Origin: Thermaerobacillus caldiproteolyticus
Lineage (GTDB): Bacteria > Bacillota > Bacilli > Bacillales > Anoxybacillaceae
Direction: 5' to 3'
NCBI RefSeq assembly: GCF_013761245.1
Contig: NZ_JACDUT010000001.1
Span: forward strand, 558,001-622,000
Length of the DNA: 64,000 nt
Shown: piece by piece, positions 47,947 to 56,340 of the stretch
Layout of the letters: each line of letters opens with the position of its first letter
Position numbering within the stretch: the first letter of the stretch is position 1
Notes under the pieces: generated by a model
What the model was told of the DNA's origin: nothing
Database searches by the model: none
What the model saw: only the letters and a program-made list of their open reading frames with translations
Translations under genes and position numbers: made by a program

Positions 47947-47976
47947 TTTACTAATATAAATTTACTAAAAATTATA
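47947..47976 (-). promoter_or_regulatory. -10 and direct repeats upstream of nprR
   Basis: Minus strand: TATAAT (47976-47971) is followed by two copies of TTAGTAAA (47968-47961 and 47954-47947), 14 bases apart. The -35 is unclear. The repeats could be a binding site for an autoregulating HTH protein; unproven. Confidence 0.4.
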
Positions 47977-48162
47977 CACATTTTCTCCTCCAAAAGGAAC
48001 TACTCATTTGGGCTATAGGAATAGAAATGTCTGAAGACCGTATCGCTTATATGACTATTATATAGTCTGCTTTCTATTGTATTATTGGGAAAATTGGCAT
48101 AAATTCCAATCACTTATTCAATGTGAAATGACCCAACTTGGGAAAATTTTTTATCGGTCAAC

Positions 48163-48194
48163 GCAAAAAAACCTTCATCGAATCGATGAAGGTT
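48163..48194 (-). terminator. Terminator after the hepT remnant
   Basis: AACCTTCATCGA (48170-48181) pairs with TCGATGAAGGTT (48183-48194), and minus-strand TTTTTTT follows. The adjoining 47977-48162 holds nothing recognisable apart from the start of the nprR upstream region. Confidence 0.8.
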
Positions 48195-48202
48195 ACTCTA
48201 TT

Positions 48203-48540
48203 TTATCTCGGTTGATAAGCTAAAATTTGTCTCACAAATTCACGGGAATCTTCTAAATGGCTTTCGATAATCGCCTGCACAATGGCGATGTTGAGATTTT
48301 TGTTATCATGGAACATAACGATTCATCAATGACATCTTCTGAAGTAAATCGAACGCATCACGGCTTGATTGGGGGATGCCTAGCAATATGCATGCAATAT
48401 CAATAATTGCCTCACAGGCACGTTGAATATTTAATAATGATAGAATCTTGCTTCGTATAATTGTTAGCATATTCCTCTTTAATCCGTTTAATGCAACGAT
48501 CAATGACATTTGCATGTTTATGATCATATCCACTCTCCGT
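48203..48540 (-). pseudogene. hepT (DUF86, HEPN-type toxin) remnant
   Basis: Three fragments in different frames spell one HepT protein: VIDRCIKRIKEEYANN and YTKQDSI, then LNIQRACEAIIDIA and LGIPQSSRDAFDLLQKMSL, then LNIAIVQAIIESHLEDSREF to TAA 48203. HepT is the HEPN RNase toxin of MntA-HepT systems. The conserved RxxxxH catalytic segment (expected near RNIAVHDY) is deleted between fragments 2 and 3, so the toxin is dead. Several frameshifts and at least one deletion are present. Confidence 0.75.
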
Positions 48541-48830
48541 CAGGATTTCACAGCGTTCTTCGTTTATCCTTGAGTACTTTTCATCTTAAATTGATCTTTC
48601 TTTACATCGTTGATACAGTTCCATAAAAAATAATTTGTACTTGCAATACGGTTGATGCCAGAGAAATCAACATCACGGTGAAGCAATGTGGCTAATTGTT
48701 ATGCTAACAGTAGTTCAAGCTATTTCCATTGTCATAGACAATGTCCATATCGCTTTGTCATTGCACTTTCCCTTTTGATTATGAACCAAGCAAGTAATAA
48801 GCGTAGGGACTTTCTCGACTAAAACCCATC
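48541..48830 (-). pseudogene. mntA (minimal nucleotidyltransferase antitoxin) remnant
   Basis: Fragments in several frames match MntA: YAYYLLGS, stop, SKGKCNDK followed in another frame by DMDIVYDNGN (the GSx10DxD nucleotidyltransferase motif). Then LATLLHRDVDF and in a second frame ASTVLQVQIIFYGT, KKDQFKMKST and INEERCEILTES. MntA neutralises HepT by AMP-ylating it. The order mntA then hepT on one strand is that of intact systems. Multiple stops and shifts mean neither product can be made. Confidence 0.7.
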
Positions 48831-48870
48831 GTAATGAGTCGCTGTTCCTGTTCTGTTAATGCCAAAGCTG

Positions 48871-49185
48871 TCACGCCTTTGAAACAGTCTCTCCGTCCCA
48901 CGCCAGCATACCACCGACCATATTGCGGACTTTGTACCCCATGTCTTGTAAGTAGCGGCAGACGTTTTCACTGCGGGCGCCGGAACGACAGATAAAGATG
49001 TATTCTTCGTCTTTGTTAAACTCGTCTAAACGATGGGGAATATCGCCCATTTTAATATGCTTTGCTCCCGGAATCATCCCGAATGCAACTTCCTCGTCTT
49101 CGCGCACATCAACTAAGTTCAGTTTTTCACCGCGCTCAAGTTTTTCTTTCAATTCTTCCGCCGTAATTTCTTTAATCCCTTCCAT
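48871..49185 (-). CDS. ytwF: Rhodanese-like sulfurtransferase YtwF
   Basis: A 104-residue single rhodanese domain. Active-site cysteine in FICRSGARSENVCRYL (CRSGARS loop, about residue 70), with the typical NLVDVREDEEVAFGMIPGAKHI entry. Likely a cytoplasmic persulfide carrier. ATG 49185 has AAAGGGG 8 bases upstream; longer frames run into the leuS hairpin. Follows leuS on the same strand, as in B. subtilis. Confidence 0.9.
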   Translation of the reverse strand: MEGIKEITAEELKEKLERGEKLNLVDVREDEEVAFGMIPGAKHIKMGDIPHRLDEFNKDEEYIFICRSGARSENVCRYLQDMGYKVRNMVGGMLAWDGETVSKA

Positions 49186-49209
49186 CGTCAAATCCCCTTT
49201 CAATTTATG

Positions 49210-49234
49210 GCCCCTCACAGAAAAAGTGAGGGGC
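49210..49234 (-). terminator. Hairpin after leuS
   Basis: GCCCCTCAC (49210-49218) and GTGAGGGGC (49226-49234) form a 9-bp stem 6 bases after the leuS stop. The U tract is weak on the minus strand, so some readthrough into ytwF is possible. Confidence 0.6.
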
Positions 49235-49240
49235 TTAATT

Positions 49241-51658
49241 TTAATTTGCAACAATATTCACTAATTTACCAGGTACGGTAATCACTTTTCGCACTGTTTT
49301 TCCTTCGATTTGTTCTTTAATTTTCGCATCTTCCATTGCGAGTTGTTCTAGCTGTTCTTTGGAAGCATCCGCCGGTACATGCAATTTCGCACGCACTTTG
49401 CCGTTTATTTGGACAACAATCTCCACTTCGTCTTCTACTAATTTTGCTTCATCGTACGCTGGCCATGATTCGTATGCGATCGTACTGTTATGACCAAGTT
49501 TTTCCCATAATTCTTCAGCAATATGCGGGCAAACCGGTGATAACAATTTCACGAATCCTTCCATATACGCTTTTGGCAATACCGGCGCTTTGTACGCCTC
49601 GTTAATGAATACCATTAACTGAGAAATTGCTGTATTAAAGCGAAGTGCTTCATAATCTTCCGTTACTTTTTTCACTGTTTGATGGTACACACGTTCAAGC
49701 GTATCTGTTTCAGGATTGTCGACGATGTTCGGATTTAACTCGCCATTTTCTTCGACAAACAAGCGCCAGACGCGGTCTAAGAAGCGACGTGCTCCATCCA
49801 ATCCTTTTGTCGACCATGCGATCGATGCTTCAAGCGGCCCCATAAACATTTCATAAAGACGCAACGTGTCAGCACCGTGGCTTTCAATAATGTCATCCGG
49901 ATTGACGACATTGCCTTTCGATTTGCTCATTTTTTCATTGTTTTCGCCAAGAATCATACCTTGGTTAAAGAGTTTTTGGAACGGCTCTTTTGTTGGTACA
50001 ACGCCGATGTCATATAAGAATTTATGCCAGAAGCGCGCGTATAACAAGTGAAGAACGGCATGTTCGGCGCCGCCGATGTACACGTCAACCGGAAGCCATT
50101 TTTTTAATTTTTCAGGGTCGGCTAGCTGGTCAGGATTGTGCGGATCAATGTAGCGCAAATAATACCAGCAGCTTCCTGCCCATTGCGGCATCGTATTTGT
50201 TTCACGACGGCCTTTTTTGCCCGTCTTCGGATCGACGACATTGACCCAATCCTCAATATTCGCAAGCGGTGATTCCCCTGTGCCTGACGGTTTAATTTGA
50301 TCGGTTTTTGGAAGCATAAGCGGAAGTTCTTCTTCAGGAACAGGTGTCATCGTGCCGTCTTCCCAGTGAATAATCGGAATTGGCTCGCCCCAGTAACGTT
50401 GACGGCTGAATAACCAGTCGCGAAGACGATATGATACTTTCTTTTCTCCTTTTCCATTCTCCTCCAACCATTCAATCATTTTTTGAATCGCTTCTTCTTT
50501 ATTGAGACCGTTTAAAAAGTCGGAGTTAATATGTTCGCCATCGCCTGTGTATGCTTCTTTCGAAATATCGCCTCCAGCGACAACTTCTTTGATTGGCAAA
50601 TTGAATTTTTTCGCAAACTCATAGTCACGCTCATCGTGGGCTGGTACCGCCATAATTGCACCTGTACCGTAGCTCATTAAAACATAATCGGCAATCCAAA
50701 TTGGCAGCTTCTCCCCATTTACAGGGTTAATCGCATACGCTCCCGTGAAAACCCCTGTTTTTTCTTTCGCTAAATCTGTCCGCTCAAGGTCACTTTTGCT
50801 TTTAATTTGGTCTAAATACGCCTCCACTGCTGCCTTTTGCTCCGGTGTCGTAATTTTTTCGACAAGCGGATGCTCAGGAGCTAACACTGTATACGTTGCA
50901 CCAAACAATGTATCTGGACGAGTCGTAAAGACAGTAAATGTTTCATTATGACCATCGACTTCAAAATGAATGTGCGCTCCTTCTGAACGGCCGATCCAGT
51001 TGCGCTGCATTTCTTTAATACTTTCCGGCCAGTCAAGCTCCTCTAAATCTTCAAGCAAACGGTCAGCATATGCCGTAATGCGAAGCATCCACTGTTTCAT
51101 CGGCTTCCGAATGACCGGATGGCCGCCGCGTTCACTTTTTCCGTCAATAACTTCCTCGTTCGCCAACACTGTTCCTAACGCCGGGCACCAGTTGACAGGC
51201 ACTTCATCCATGTAAGCTAAACCTTTTTCATACAATTTTAAGAAAATCCATTGCGTCCATTTGTAATAATTCGGATCAGTCGTATTGACTTCACGATCCC
51301 AATCGTACGAAAATCCTAATGCTTTAATTTGCCGACGAAAGTTATTAATGTTTTTCTCCGTAAATTCCGCGGGATCGTTACCTGTGTCTAGTGCATATTG
51401 CTCAGCCGGCAAACCAAACGCGTCCCATCCCATCGGATGAAGCACGTTGTAACCTTGCATTCGCTTCATGCGCGCTAAAATATCCGTCGCCGTATAGCCT
51501 TCTGGGTGGCCAACGTGGAGACCGGCACCAGATGGATACGGGAACATATCAAGCACATAAAATTTTCGCTTATCGTCATTGTCTATTGTCTTAAACGTTT
51601 TATTTTTTTCCCAATATGTTTGCCACTTCTTTTCGATTTCACGATGGTTAAAACTCAT
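49241..51658 (-). CDS. leuS: Leucyl-tRNA synthetase
   Basis: Class Ia synthetase charging tRNA-Leu, 805 residues, the usual bacterial size. HIGH motif as [19 protein letters not shown] (about residue 47). The CP1 editing domain has the Thr-rich [15 protein letters not shown] and the conserved Asp region [15 protein letters not shown]. The KMSKS loop is [13 protein letters not shown] (about 575), with an anticodon-binding and C-terminal domain after it. A purine-rich RBS (AGGAGGAAACAAG) precedes ATG 51658. Controlled by an upstream Leu T-box. Confidence 0.97.
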   Translation of the reverse strand: MSFNHREIEKKWQTYWEKNKTFKTIDNDDKRKFYVLDMFPYPSGAGLHVGHPEGYTATDILARMKRMQGYNVLHPMGWDAFGLPAEQYALDTGNDPAEFTEKNINNFRRQIKALGFSYDWDREVNTTDPNYYKWTQWIFLKLYEKGLAYMDEVPVNWCPALGTVLANEEVIDGKSERGGHPVIRKPMKQWMLRITAYADRLLEDLEELDWPESIKEMQRNWIGRSEGAHIHFEVDGHNETFTVFTTRPDTLFGATYTVLAPEHPLVEKITTPEQKAAVEAYLDQIKSKSDLERTDLAKEKTGVFTGAYAINPVNGEKLPIWIADYVLMSYGTGAIMAVPAHDERDYEFAKKFNLPIKEVVAGGDISKEAYTGDGEHINSDFLNGLNKEEAIQKMIEWLEENGKGEKKVSYRLRDWLFSRQRYWGEPIPIIHWEDGTMTPVPEEELPLMLPKTDQIKPSGTGESPLANIEDWVNVVDPKTGKKGRRETNTMPQWAGSCWYYLRYIDPHNPDQLADPEKLKKWLPVDVYIGGAEHAVLHLLYARFWHKFLYDIGVVPTKEPFQKLFNQGMILGENNEKMSKSKGNVVNPDDIIESHGADTLRLYEMFMGPLEASIAWSTKGLDGARRFLDRVWRLFVEENGELNPNIVDNPETDTLERVYHQTVKKVTEDYEALRFNTAISQLMVFINEAYKAPVLPKAYMEGFVKLLSPVCPHIAEELWEKLGHNSTIAYESWPAYDEAKLVEDEVEIVVQINGKVRAKLHVPADASKEQLEQLAMEDAKIKEQIEGKTVRKVITVPGKLVNIVAN

Positions 51659-51714
51659 CTTGTTTCCTCCTATCTATCTCTTTCTTATTTGACCATTGTT
51701 AACAAAAAGGCGAT

Positions 51715-51960
51715 GGAAAAAACCTCCCGCCCCTGAAAAAGGGACGAGAGGTTGAATTTCCCGCGGTACCACCCTTATTAGCACGCAATAAGCGTGCTCG
51801 CTTCAATCGTTAACGCAGATTCACGGCGAACATTACTAGGCTACAGAAGCTGTTTATGTTCGCAACTCCAAGGCGAGTTCGTGAACAAACTTCGGTTGAC
51901 TTGCACCGACCGTCAACTCTCTGCAGTCCGTTTTGTCCACTACTACTCCTTTTCACCGTT
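51715..51960 (-). promoter_or_regulatory. T-box leader of leuS
   Basis: Minus strand: T-box AGGGTGGTACCGCG (51775-51762), then the terminator CCTCTCGTCCCT with AGGGGCGGGAGG (51752-51721) and a U run (51722-51717). In Stem I, GTGGAC pairs with GTTCAC and frames a loop with AGTAGTA on one side and GAA-CTC on the other. CTC (51877-51875) is a Leu codon and the probable specifier. Uncharged tRNA-Leu would prevent termination. Confidence 0.92.
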
Positions 51961-52128
51961 ATTTTCCAATATTTTTATACCTAATATTTTAAAAAATTTG
52001 TCGCCTCGTTGCAAGTGGGGGGAGAGAAAAATCATTTTTTGTCAAAACTAATATGCTTGTTTTGCCTGTTATTAATATTCATCAATACTAGCTCGTTAGT
52101 TTATTATTTATAGTAAGAAATAAATTAG

Positions 52129-52710
52129 CTATTCGATTTTCGTCCACATTTCTTCTGGATTTAATTCATAAATGCCGTTTTCACGATACATATAGTTATT
52201 GATGATAAATTCGCGGCGAATGGTCGCATAATCATCATGAAATTTTTTAATGTACTCATTTAATTCTTTCTCTTCGTATTTTTTCCCCTTTTGTAATCCT
52301 TTTAACATATGCTCCAGCACGATAAGCTTTTTCTTTCGTTGAGCTGGGATATTTTTCAAACGCCCGTCAGTTGTAAAAAAGTTTTCAATCACTTTTTGCC
52401 GTTCTGCCATCACATCTGTCATGTCTTTTTTCACCTCATCTTGTTCAGCCAAATTTATTAATGATTTCGCATAATGCTTGATCACGGATCCATTGAGATA
52501 AAAATAAATCGTATTCCCGTCGCGCCGTTCGTAAACAGCATTGACTTCACGCAATCTTTTAAGATGATGTGTAATTGTCGCTGGAGTAAGACCAAGTTTT
52601 CCTGCAATCGCCTGACCGTGCAGCGGACCTTCAGAAAGCATTTTCATAATGCGAAGACGCGTTGGATCTCCGATCGTTTTATAAAAGATCACTAACCGAT
52701 TGAGCTGCAT
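52129..52710 (-). CDS. ArsR-type regulator with C-terminal DUF2087
   Basis: A 193-residue regulator: winged-helix HTH of the ArsR family (GDPTRLRIMKMLSEGPLHGQ, LGLTPATITHHLKRLREVNA; residues 10-75) and a C-terminal DUF2087-like part with DGRLKNIPAQRKKKLIVLEH and EFIINNYMYRENGIYEL. There are no cysteine metal site residues in the HTH, so it is probably not a metal sensor. It has a good promoter overlapped by a double palindrome. It lies downstream of yttB behind a terminator. Confidence 0.85.
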   Translation of the reverse strand: MQLNRLVIFYKTIGDPTRLRIMKMLSEGPLHGQAIAGKLGLTPATITHHLKRLREVNAVYERRDGNTIYFYLNGSVIKHYAKSLINLAEQDEVKKDMTDVMAERQKVIENFFTTDGRLKNIPAQRKKKLIVLEHMLKGLQKGKKYEEKELNEYIKKFHDDYATIRREFIINNYMYRENGIYELNPEEMWTKIE

Positions 52711-52724
52711 AACCCCACCTCGAT

Positions 52725-52775
52725 ATTAGATGATCACCTAATTAGATATTTATCTAATTTCGGTTCATTTGTCAA
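52725..52775 (-). promoter_or_regulatory. Promoter and tandem palindromic operator of the ArsR-type gene
   Basis: Minus strand: -35 TTGACA (52775-52770), 17-bp spacer, -10 TAAATA (52752-52747). The -10 lies inside the 9-2-9 inverted repeat AATTAGATA-TT-TATCTAATT (52740-52759). A second imperfect copy, ATTAGATGATCACCTAAT (52725-52742), abuts it. The layout suggests autorepression by a dimeric HTH protein. Confidence 0.7.
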
Positions 52776-52808
52776 TAAAAAACACACCCGGTTGACCCGA
52801 GTGTGTTT
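52776..52808 (-). terminator. yttB terminator
   Basis: AAACACACTCGGG and its partner (52808-52781) form a stem with loop TCAA, followed by minus-strand TTTTTTATT. Confidence 0.85.
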
Positions 52809-54006
52809 AGCCCATCGTAACTGTTTGTTTTTCTTTGTTTACACATTTGTTCAATTTTCGATCATATAAAAGAGTGGTTATAAATGAAAGAGAAGAAAAG
52901 ATGATGAGTGCAACAAACAATGGCTTTATGCCAGCGGTGTCAACGATAAAGCCACCGAGAACAGGGCCGACCATTCTTCCGGCGGTCGCTGTGCTGTTGA
53001 CAAACCCTTGGTAAAAGCCCTCTTTCCCTTCCGGTGCTAAGCGGTTTGCTACTGTCGGAATCGCCGGCCATACAAGCATTTCGGCAATCGTCAATACAAT
53101 CATGGCCAAAACGAAGTCGAAAAATGACGTTGCTTTCAGCAAAATGGAAAAGGAAACGATGAAAATGGCAAAGCCAATAAGCATTTGCCTCTTTACTTTC
53201 TGCATCCAGCGCTGAACAATCGCCGATAACAGCGGCTGGGCAAGAACAATAAGCGCTCCGTTAATCGTCCAAAGGAGGCTGTACTGCTTGAGCGTCATGG
53301 TCAACTCCTGCGTATACGTCGCAATCGTTGTCGACCATTGCACATAGCTTACCCAACATAAAAAATACCCGACGCATAGCGTCACCAGCGCATTCCAGCT
53401 TGCGCGACTTCCAATAGAAGCTGTTCCTGGCCTTTCGTTTTGCTTTTCAATTCTCTTGGCAACGCGGACGTTTTTTAAACCGATCGATATCATTAAGAAA
53501 AAACCAACATATAACAGTGCATTCGCTATAAAAATGAACGCAAACGAATAAGACGCAACAAGCCCTCCAAGCGCGGAACCGATGGCGACGCCGATGTTTT
53601 GCGCGACATATAAAGCATTAAACGCGCGCCTTCCCCCCTCCGGCCAAATCGCACCTGCATAAGCATAGGCAACAGGGAATACAATACCAGTTCCAAAGCC
53701 AATAATCGCTAAAAAGATAGCATAGTGAGGCCACCCATGAAAAAAGACAAGCCCGATTAATGCTGTTAATGTGATTACAATTCCGAGCATAATCGACTTG
53801 AAGCCGCCGATTTTATCGAACCACATTCCACCGACTAAATTGCCAACCACGCTTGCCCCTGAATTTATCATTAACACAATCCCGGCAATAGACAGCGATT
53901 TTCCAAGATGCTCATGAACGTAGATGGCATTCATTGGCCATAAAAAAGAGGCCCCTGTTACATTCATGGCCATTCCAATAATCAATATATAAAGAGCACG
54001 GGGCAT
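52807..54006 (-). CDS. yttB: MFS transporter YttB
   Basis: A 399-residue integral membrane protein with 12 predicted helices and MFS landmarks: GGMWFDKIGGFKSIMLGIV in the loop after helix 2 (G-x-x-x-D-K/R-x-G) and FVNSTATAGRMVGPVLGGFI in helix 11. It resembles B. subtilis YttB, a putative drug-type exporter of unknown substrate. AGGAGGA precedes ATG 54006. The ArsR-type gene downstream could regulate it but has its own promoter. Confidence 0.85.
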   Translation of the reverse strand: MPRALYILIIGMAMNVTGASFLWPMNAIYVHEHLGKSLSIAGIVLMINSGASVVGNLVGGMWFDKIGGFKSIMLGIVITLTALIGLVFFHGWPHYAIFLAIIGFGTGIVFPVAYAYAGAIWPEGGRRAFNALYVAQNIGVAIGSALGGLVASYSFAFIFIANALLYVGFFLMISIGLKNVRVAKRIEKQNERPGTASIGSRASWNALVTLCVGYFLCWVSYVQWSTTIATYTQELTMTLKQYSLLWTINGALIVLAQPLLSAIVQRWMQKVKRQMLIGFAIFIVSFSILLKATSFFDFVLAMIVLTIAEMLVWPAIPTVANRLAPEGKEGFYQGFVNSTATAGRMVGPVLGGFIVDTAGIKPLFVALIIFSSLSFITTLLYDRKLNKCVNKEKQTVTMG

Positions 54007-54120
54007 ACAAAATTCCTCCTAGAAATATTTCGAGTTTCAAAATCATTGTATTCATTTTTGCCAGTGAACGCAATGAAAAAAGGAGACGATTTCCATACCA
54101 TTTCTCCTATACTTTATTGT

Positions 54121-54155
54121 AAAAATAGGGCTGTCCCCTTTACTAGGTCAGCCCC
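54121..54155 (-). terminator. Terminator of ytzC and the SASP-like gene
   Basis: GGGCTG (54128-54133) pairs with CAGCCC (54149-54154), and the minus strand continues TATTTTTA. Confidence 0.75.
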
Positions 54156-54170
54156 TAAAAATTAATATGG

Positions 54171-54338
54171 TTACTCTTCCACATGCTGCTTTGATTTTTG
54201 TGGCTGTCCGCCTGTTTGCTGGTACGCCTTTTTGGCTTGTTTAACAGGGGCAAAATCATTGCCTAACTCGATATCGTTATTATTTATGCTATTTCTTTTT
54301 TTTTGCTCTGGATTGTTTTGCTTGGAACGCTTTTTCAT
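54171..54338 (-). CDS. Small spore-type protein (gamma-SASP-like), 55 residues
   Basis: Too short for standard gene calls. ATG 54338 has GGGAGG 6 bases upstream and begins 12 bases after ytzC. It reads MKKRSKQNNPEQKKRNS, then IELGNDFAPVKQAKKAYQQT, GGQPQKSKQHVEE. It is very hydrophilic and rich in Lys/Gln/Asn. The GNDFA...A...QQ pattern recalls the repeat of gamma-type small acid-soluble spore proteins (GTEFA...). Function inferred only from composition. Confidence 0.6.
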   Translation of the reverse strand: MKKRSKQNNPEQKKRNSINNNDIELGNDFAPVKQAKKAYQQTGGQPQKSKQHVEE

Positions 54339-54349
54339 GACTGTCCTCC

Positions 54350-54613
54350 CTAATTATCTAACAAAATCATTTCATTTTGCAGTTGCTCTAATTGCAAGCG
54401 CATGCGATGCAATTGTTCGCGCTGCTGAGCGTTGCAGCTTAACGCCAAATGAGCTAAGTCGTTCACCGTATCTTCCAACATTTGTTGCGCCTTTGTATAT
54501 TCTGTGTCATTATAGTGCTCTTGTTTTTTTGCTTCGGTATATTGGTCCTTTACATAGCGAATGACGTCTTCACAACGTTGTAAAAACTCATCGACTGACT
54601 GCCGCGTCGCCAT
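54350..54613 (-). CDS. ytzC: DUF2524 family protein YtzC
   Basis: An 87-residue helical protein: RQSVDEFLQRCEDVIRYVKD, YNDTEYTKAQQMLEDTVNDL and a final coiled coil rich in Gln/Leu (QLHRMRLQLEQLQNEM). It matches the YtzC/DUF2524 family of bacilli, function unknown. GGAGGG lies upstream of ATG 54613. Probably co-transcribed with the SASP-like gene, whose start lies 12 bases beyond its stop. Confidence 0.82.
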   Translation of the reverse strand: MATRQSVDEFLQRCEDVIRYVKDQYTEAKKQEHYNDTEYTKAQQMLEDTVNDLAHLALSCNAQQREQLHRMRLQLEQLQNEMILLDN

Positions 54614-54769
54614 ATTCTTTCCCTCCAACGAAAAAAATGGTCTTTCTCACGATTAATGTGCACATTTCTTTTTGCGGTTATGACGTTAATGATTGGCAAA
54701 TATCGATTTTTCTTATGAATCATGTTACAATGCTAAAATGATACGATTTGCAAGCTAAGGGAGGGGCCT

Positions 54770-55732
54770 GTGGTGAAACAGTCCAATCCATTTCCATATG
54801 CGAATGACAATAAACGTTATCACACATGGAATTATCATTTACGGCAAACATTTGGTCATAAAGTATTTAAAGTGGCGCTAGATGGTGGATTTGATTGTCC
54901 GAACCGCGACGGTACGGTTGCTTACGGCGGTTGCACGTTTTGCAGCGCTGCCGGTTCCGGCGATTTTGCCGGCAATCGCGCTGATGATTTAGTGACACAG
55001 TTCAATGCAATTAAAGAAAAAATGCACGCTAAATGGAAAGACGGAAAATATTTAGCATATTTCCAAGCGTTCACGAACACGCACGCTCCGGTTGAGGTGT
55101 TGCGCGAGAAATATGAAACAGTCTTAAACCTTGAAGGCGTTGTCGGCTTATCGATCGCTACCCGACCTGACTGCCTTCCAGATGATGTCGTTGAATATTT
55201 AGCAGAATTGAATGAACGTACGTATTTATGGGTCGAACTCGGACTACAAACTGTACACGAGCGAACAGCGTTATTAATTAACCGCGCCCATGATTTTGAA
55301 TGTTATGTCGAAGGAGTGAATAAACTTCGCAAACATGGGATTCGCGTTTGTTCGCACATCATCAACGGCCTGCCTCTTGAGGACTATGATATGATGATGG
55401 AAACGGCAAGGACAGTCGCCAATCTTGACGTACAAGGGATTAAAATTCATTTACTGCATTTGCTAAAAGGAACGCCAATGGTAAAGCAATATGAAAAAGG
55501 AATGCTTAAATTTTTATCGTTCGACGAATATGTCAACCTCGTATGCGATCAACTAGAAATTCTTCCGCCGGAAATGATCGTCCACCGCATTACAGGAGAT
55601 GGTCCAATCGATTTAATGATCGGACCAATGTGGAGCGTTAATAAATGGGAAGTGTTAAATGCTATTGATGCCGAACTAGAGCGTCGCAACAGCTATCAAG
55701 GAAAATATTACAAAAAAGAAGTGGTCAAATAA
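54770..55732 (+). CDS. ytqA: Radical SAM protein YtqA (MnmL)
   Basis: A 320-residue radical SAM enzyme of the TIGR01212 type with the cluster motif CPNRDGTVAYGGCTFC and downstream LWVELGLQTVHERTALLIN and HIINGLPLEDYDMM. In B. subtilis YtqA (proposed name MnmL) acts on wobble uridine 34 of tRNA, making the nm5 group that YtqB/MnmM then methylates. This rests on recalled literature. Start GTG 54770 or GTG 54773, both behind AGGGAGGGG. The stop overlaps the ytqB start (TAATG), so the pair is coupled. Confidence 0.9.
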   Translation: MVKQSNPFPYANDNKRYHTWNYHLRQTFGHKVFKVALDGGFDCPNRDGTVAYGGCTFCSAAGSGDFAGNRADDLVTQFNAIKEKMHAKWKDGKYLAYFQAFTNTHAPVEVLREKYETVLNLEGVVGLSIATRPDCLPDDVVEYLAELNERTYLWVELGLQTVHERTALLINRAHDFECYVEGVNKLRKHGIRVCSHIINGLPLEDYDMMMETARTVANLDVQGIKIHLLHLLKGTPMVKQYEKGMLKFLSFDEYVNLVCDQLEILPPEMIVHRITGDGPIDLMIGPMWSVNKWEVLNAIDAELERRNSYQGKYYKKEVVK

Positions 55733-56304
55733 TGAAATTAATCCGCATTCTTCCGTTTGCTCACGCGCTGATGGATATCGCAGTACAAGAAGGTGATATT
55801 GCCGTTGATGCAACAGTCGGAAACGGTCATGATACGCTTTATTTAGCAAGACGAGTTGGAACAACAGGGCGCGTGTTTGGGTTTGACATTCAAGCACAAG
55901 CGATTGAAAATACGACAGCCCGGTTAAAAGAACATGGTGTTCTCGACCAAGTCACGCTGTTTCAGGCTAGTCATGACGAACTCATCCATCAAATCCCAGC
56001 TGCCTACCATGGTCGTATTACCGGGGCGATATTTAATCTCGGCTATTTGCCGGGTGGTGATAAACACGTCGTCACAAAGCCCGATTCGACAATCCGGGCC
56101 ATTGAACAGCTGTTAGACATCATGGCTCCTGAAGGGATCATTGTTCTTGTTATTTATCATGGACATCCAGAGGGAGCCATAGAACGCGATGCGTTGCTTA
56201 AGTATGTACAAACTCTCGAGCAACAGCGAGCGCATGTCTTACGTTACGAGTTTATCAATCAAATCAATCATCCACCATTTATTATTGCCATTGAAAAAAG
56301 ATAA
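55732..56304 (+). CDS. ytqB: tRNA nm5U34 methyltransferase YtqB (MnmM)
   Basis: A 190-residue class I SAM methyltransferase: SAM motif I VDATVGNGHDTLYLAR, acidic motif II VFGFDIQAQAIENT and motif IV GAIFNLGYLPGGDK. MnmM converts nm5(s2)U34 to mnm5(s2)U34 in Gram-positive bacteria. The start overlaps the ytqA stop by one base. It ends inside a terminator shared with ytpB. Confidence 0.92.
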   Translation: MKLIRILPFAHALMDIAVQEGDIAVDATVGNGHDTLYLARRVGTTGRVFGFDIQAQAIENTTARLKEHGVLDQVTLFQASHDELIHQIPAAYHGRITGAIFNLGYLPGGDKHVVTKPDSTIRAIEQLLDIMAPEGIIVLVIYHGHPEGAIERDALLKYVQTLEQQRAHVLRYEFINQINHPPFIIAIEKR

Positions 56305-56340
56305 ATGAGGCCGTCTCTTACATGGAGACAGCCTCATTTA
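56302..56340. terminator. Bidirectional terminator between ytqB and ytpB
   Basis: TAAATGAGGC-C-GTCTC (56302-56317) pairs with GAGAC-A-GCCTCATTTA (56325-56340), with TTTT beyond. It includes both stop codons and resembles the trmB terminator (28278-28308). Confidence 0.85.
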
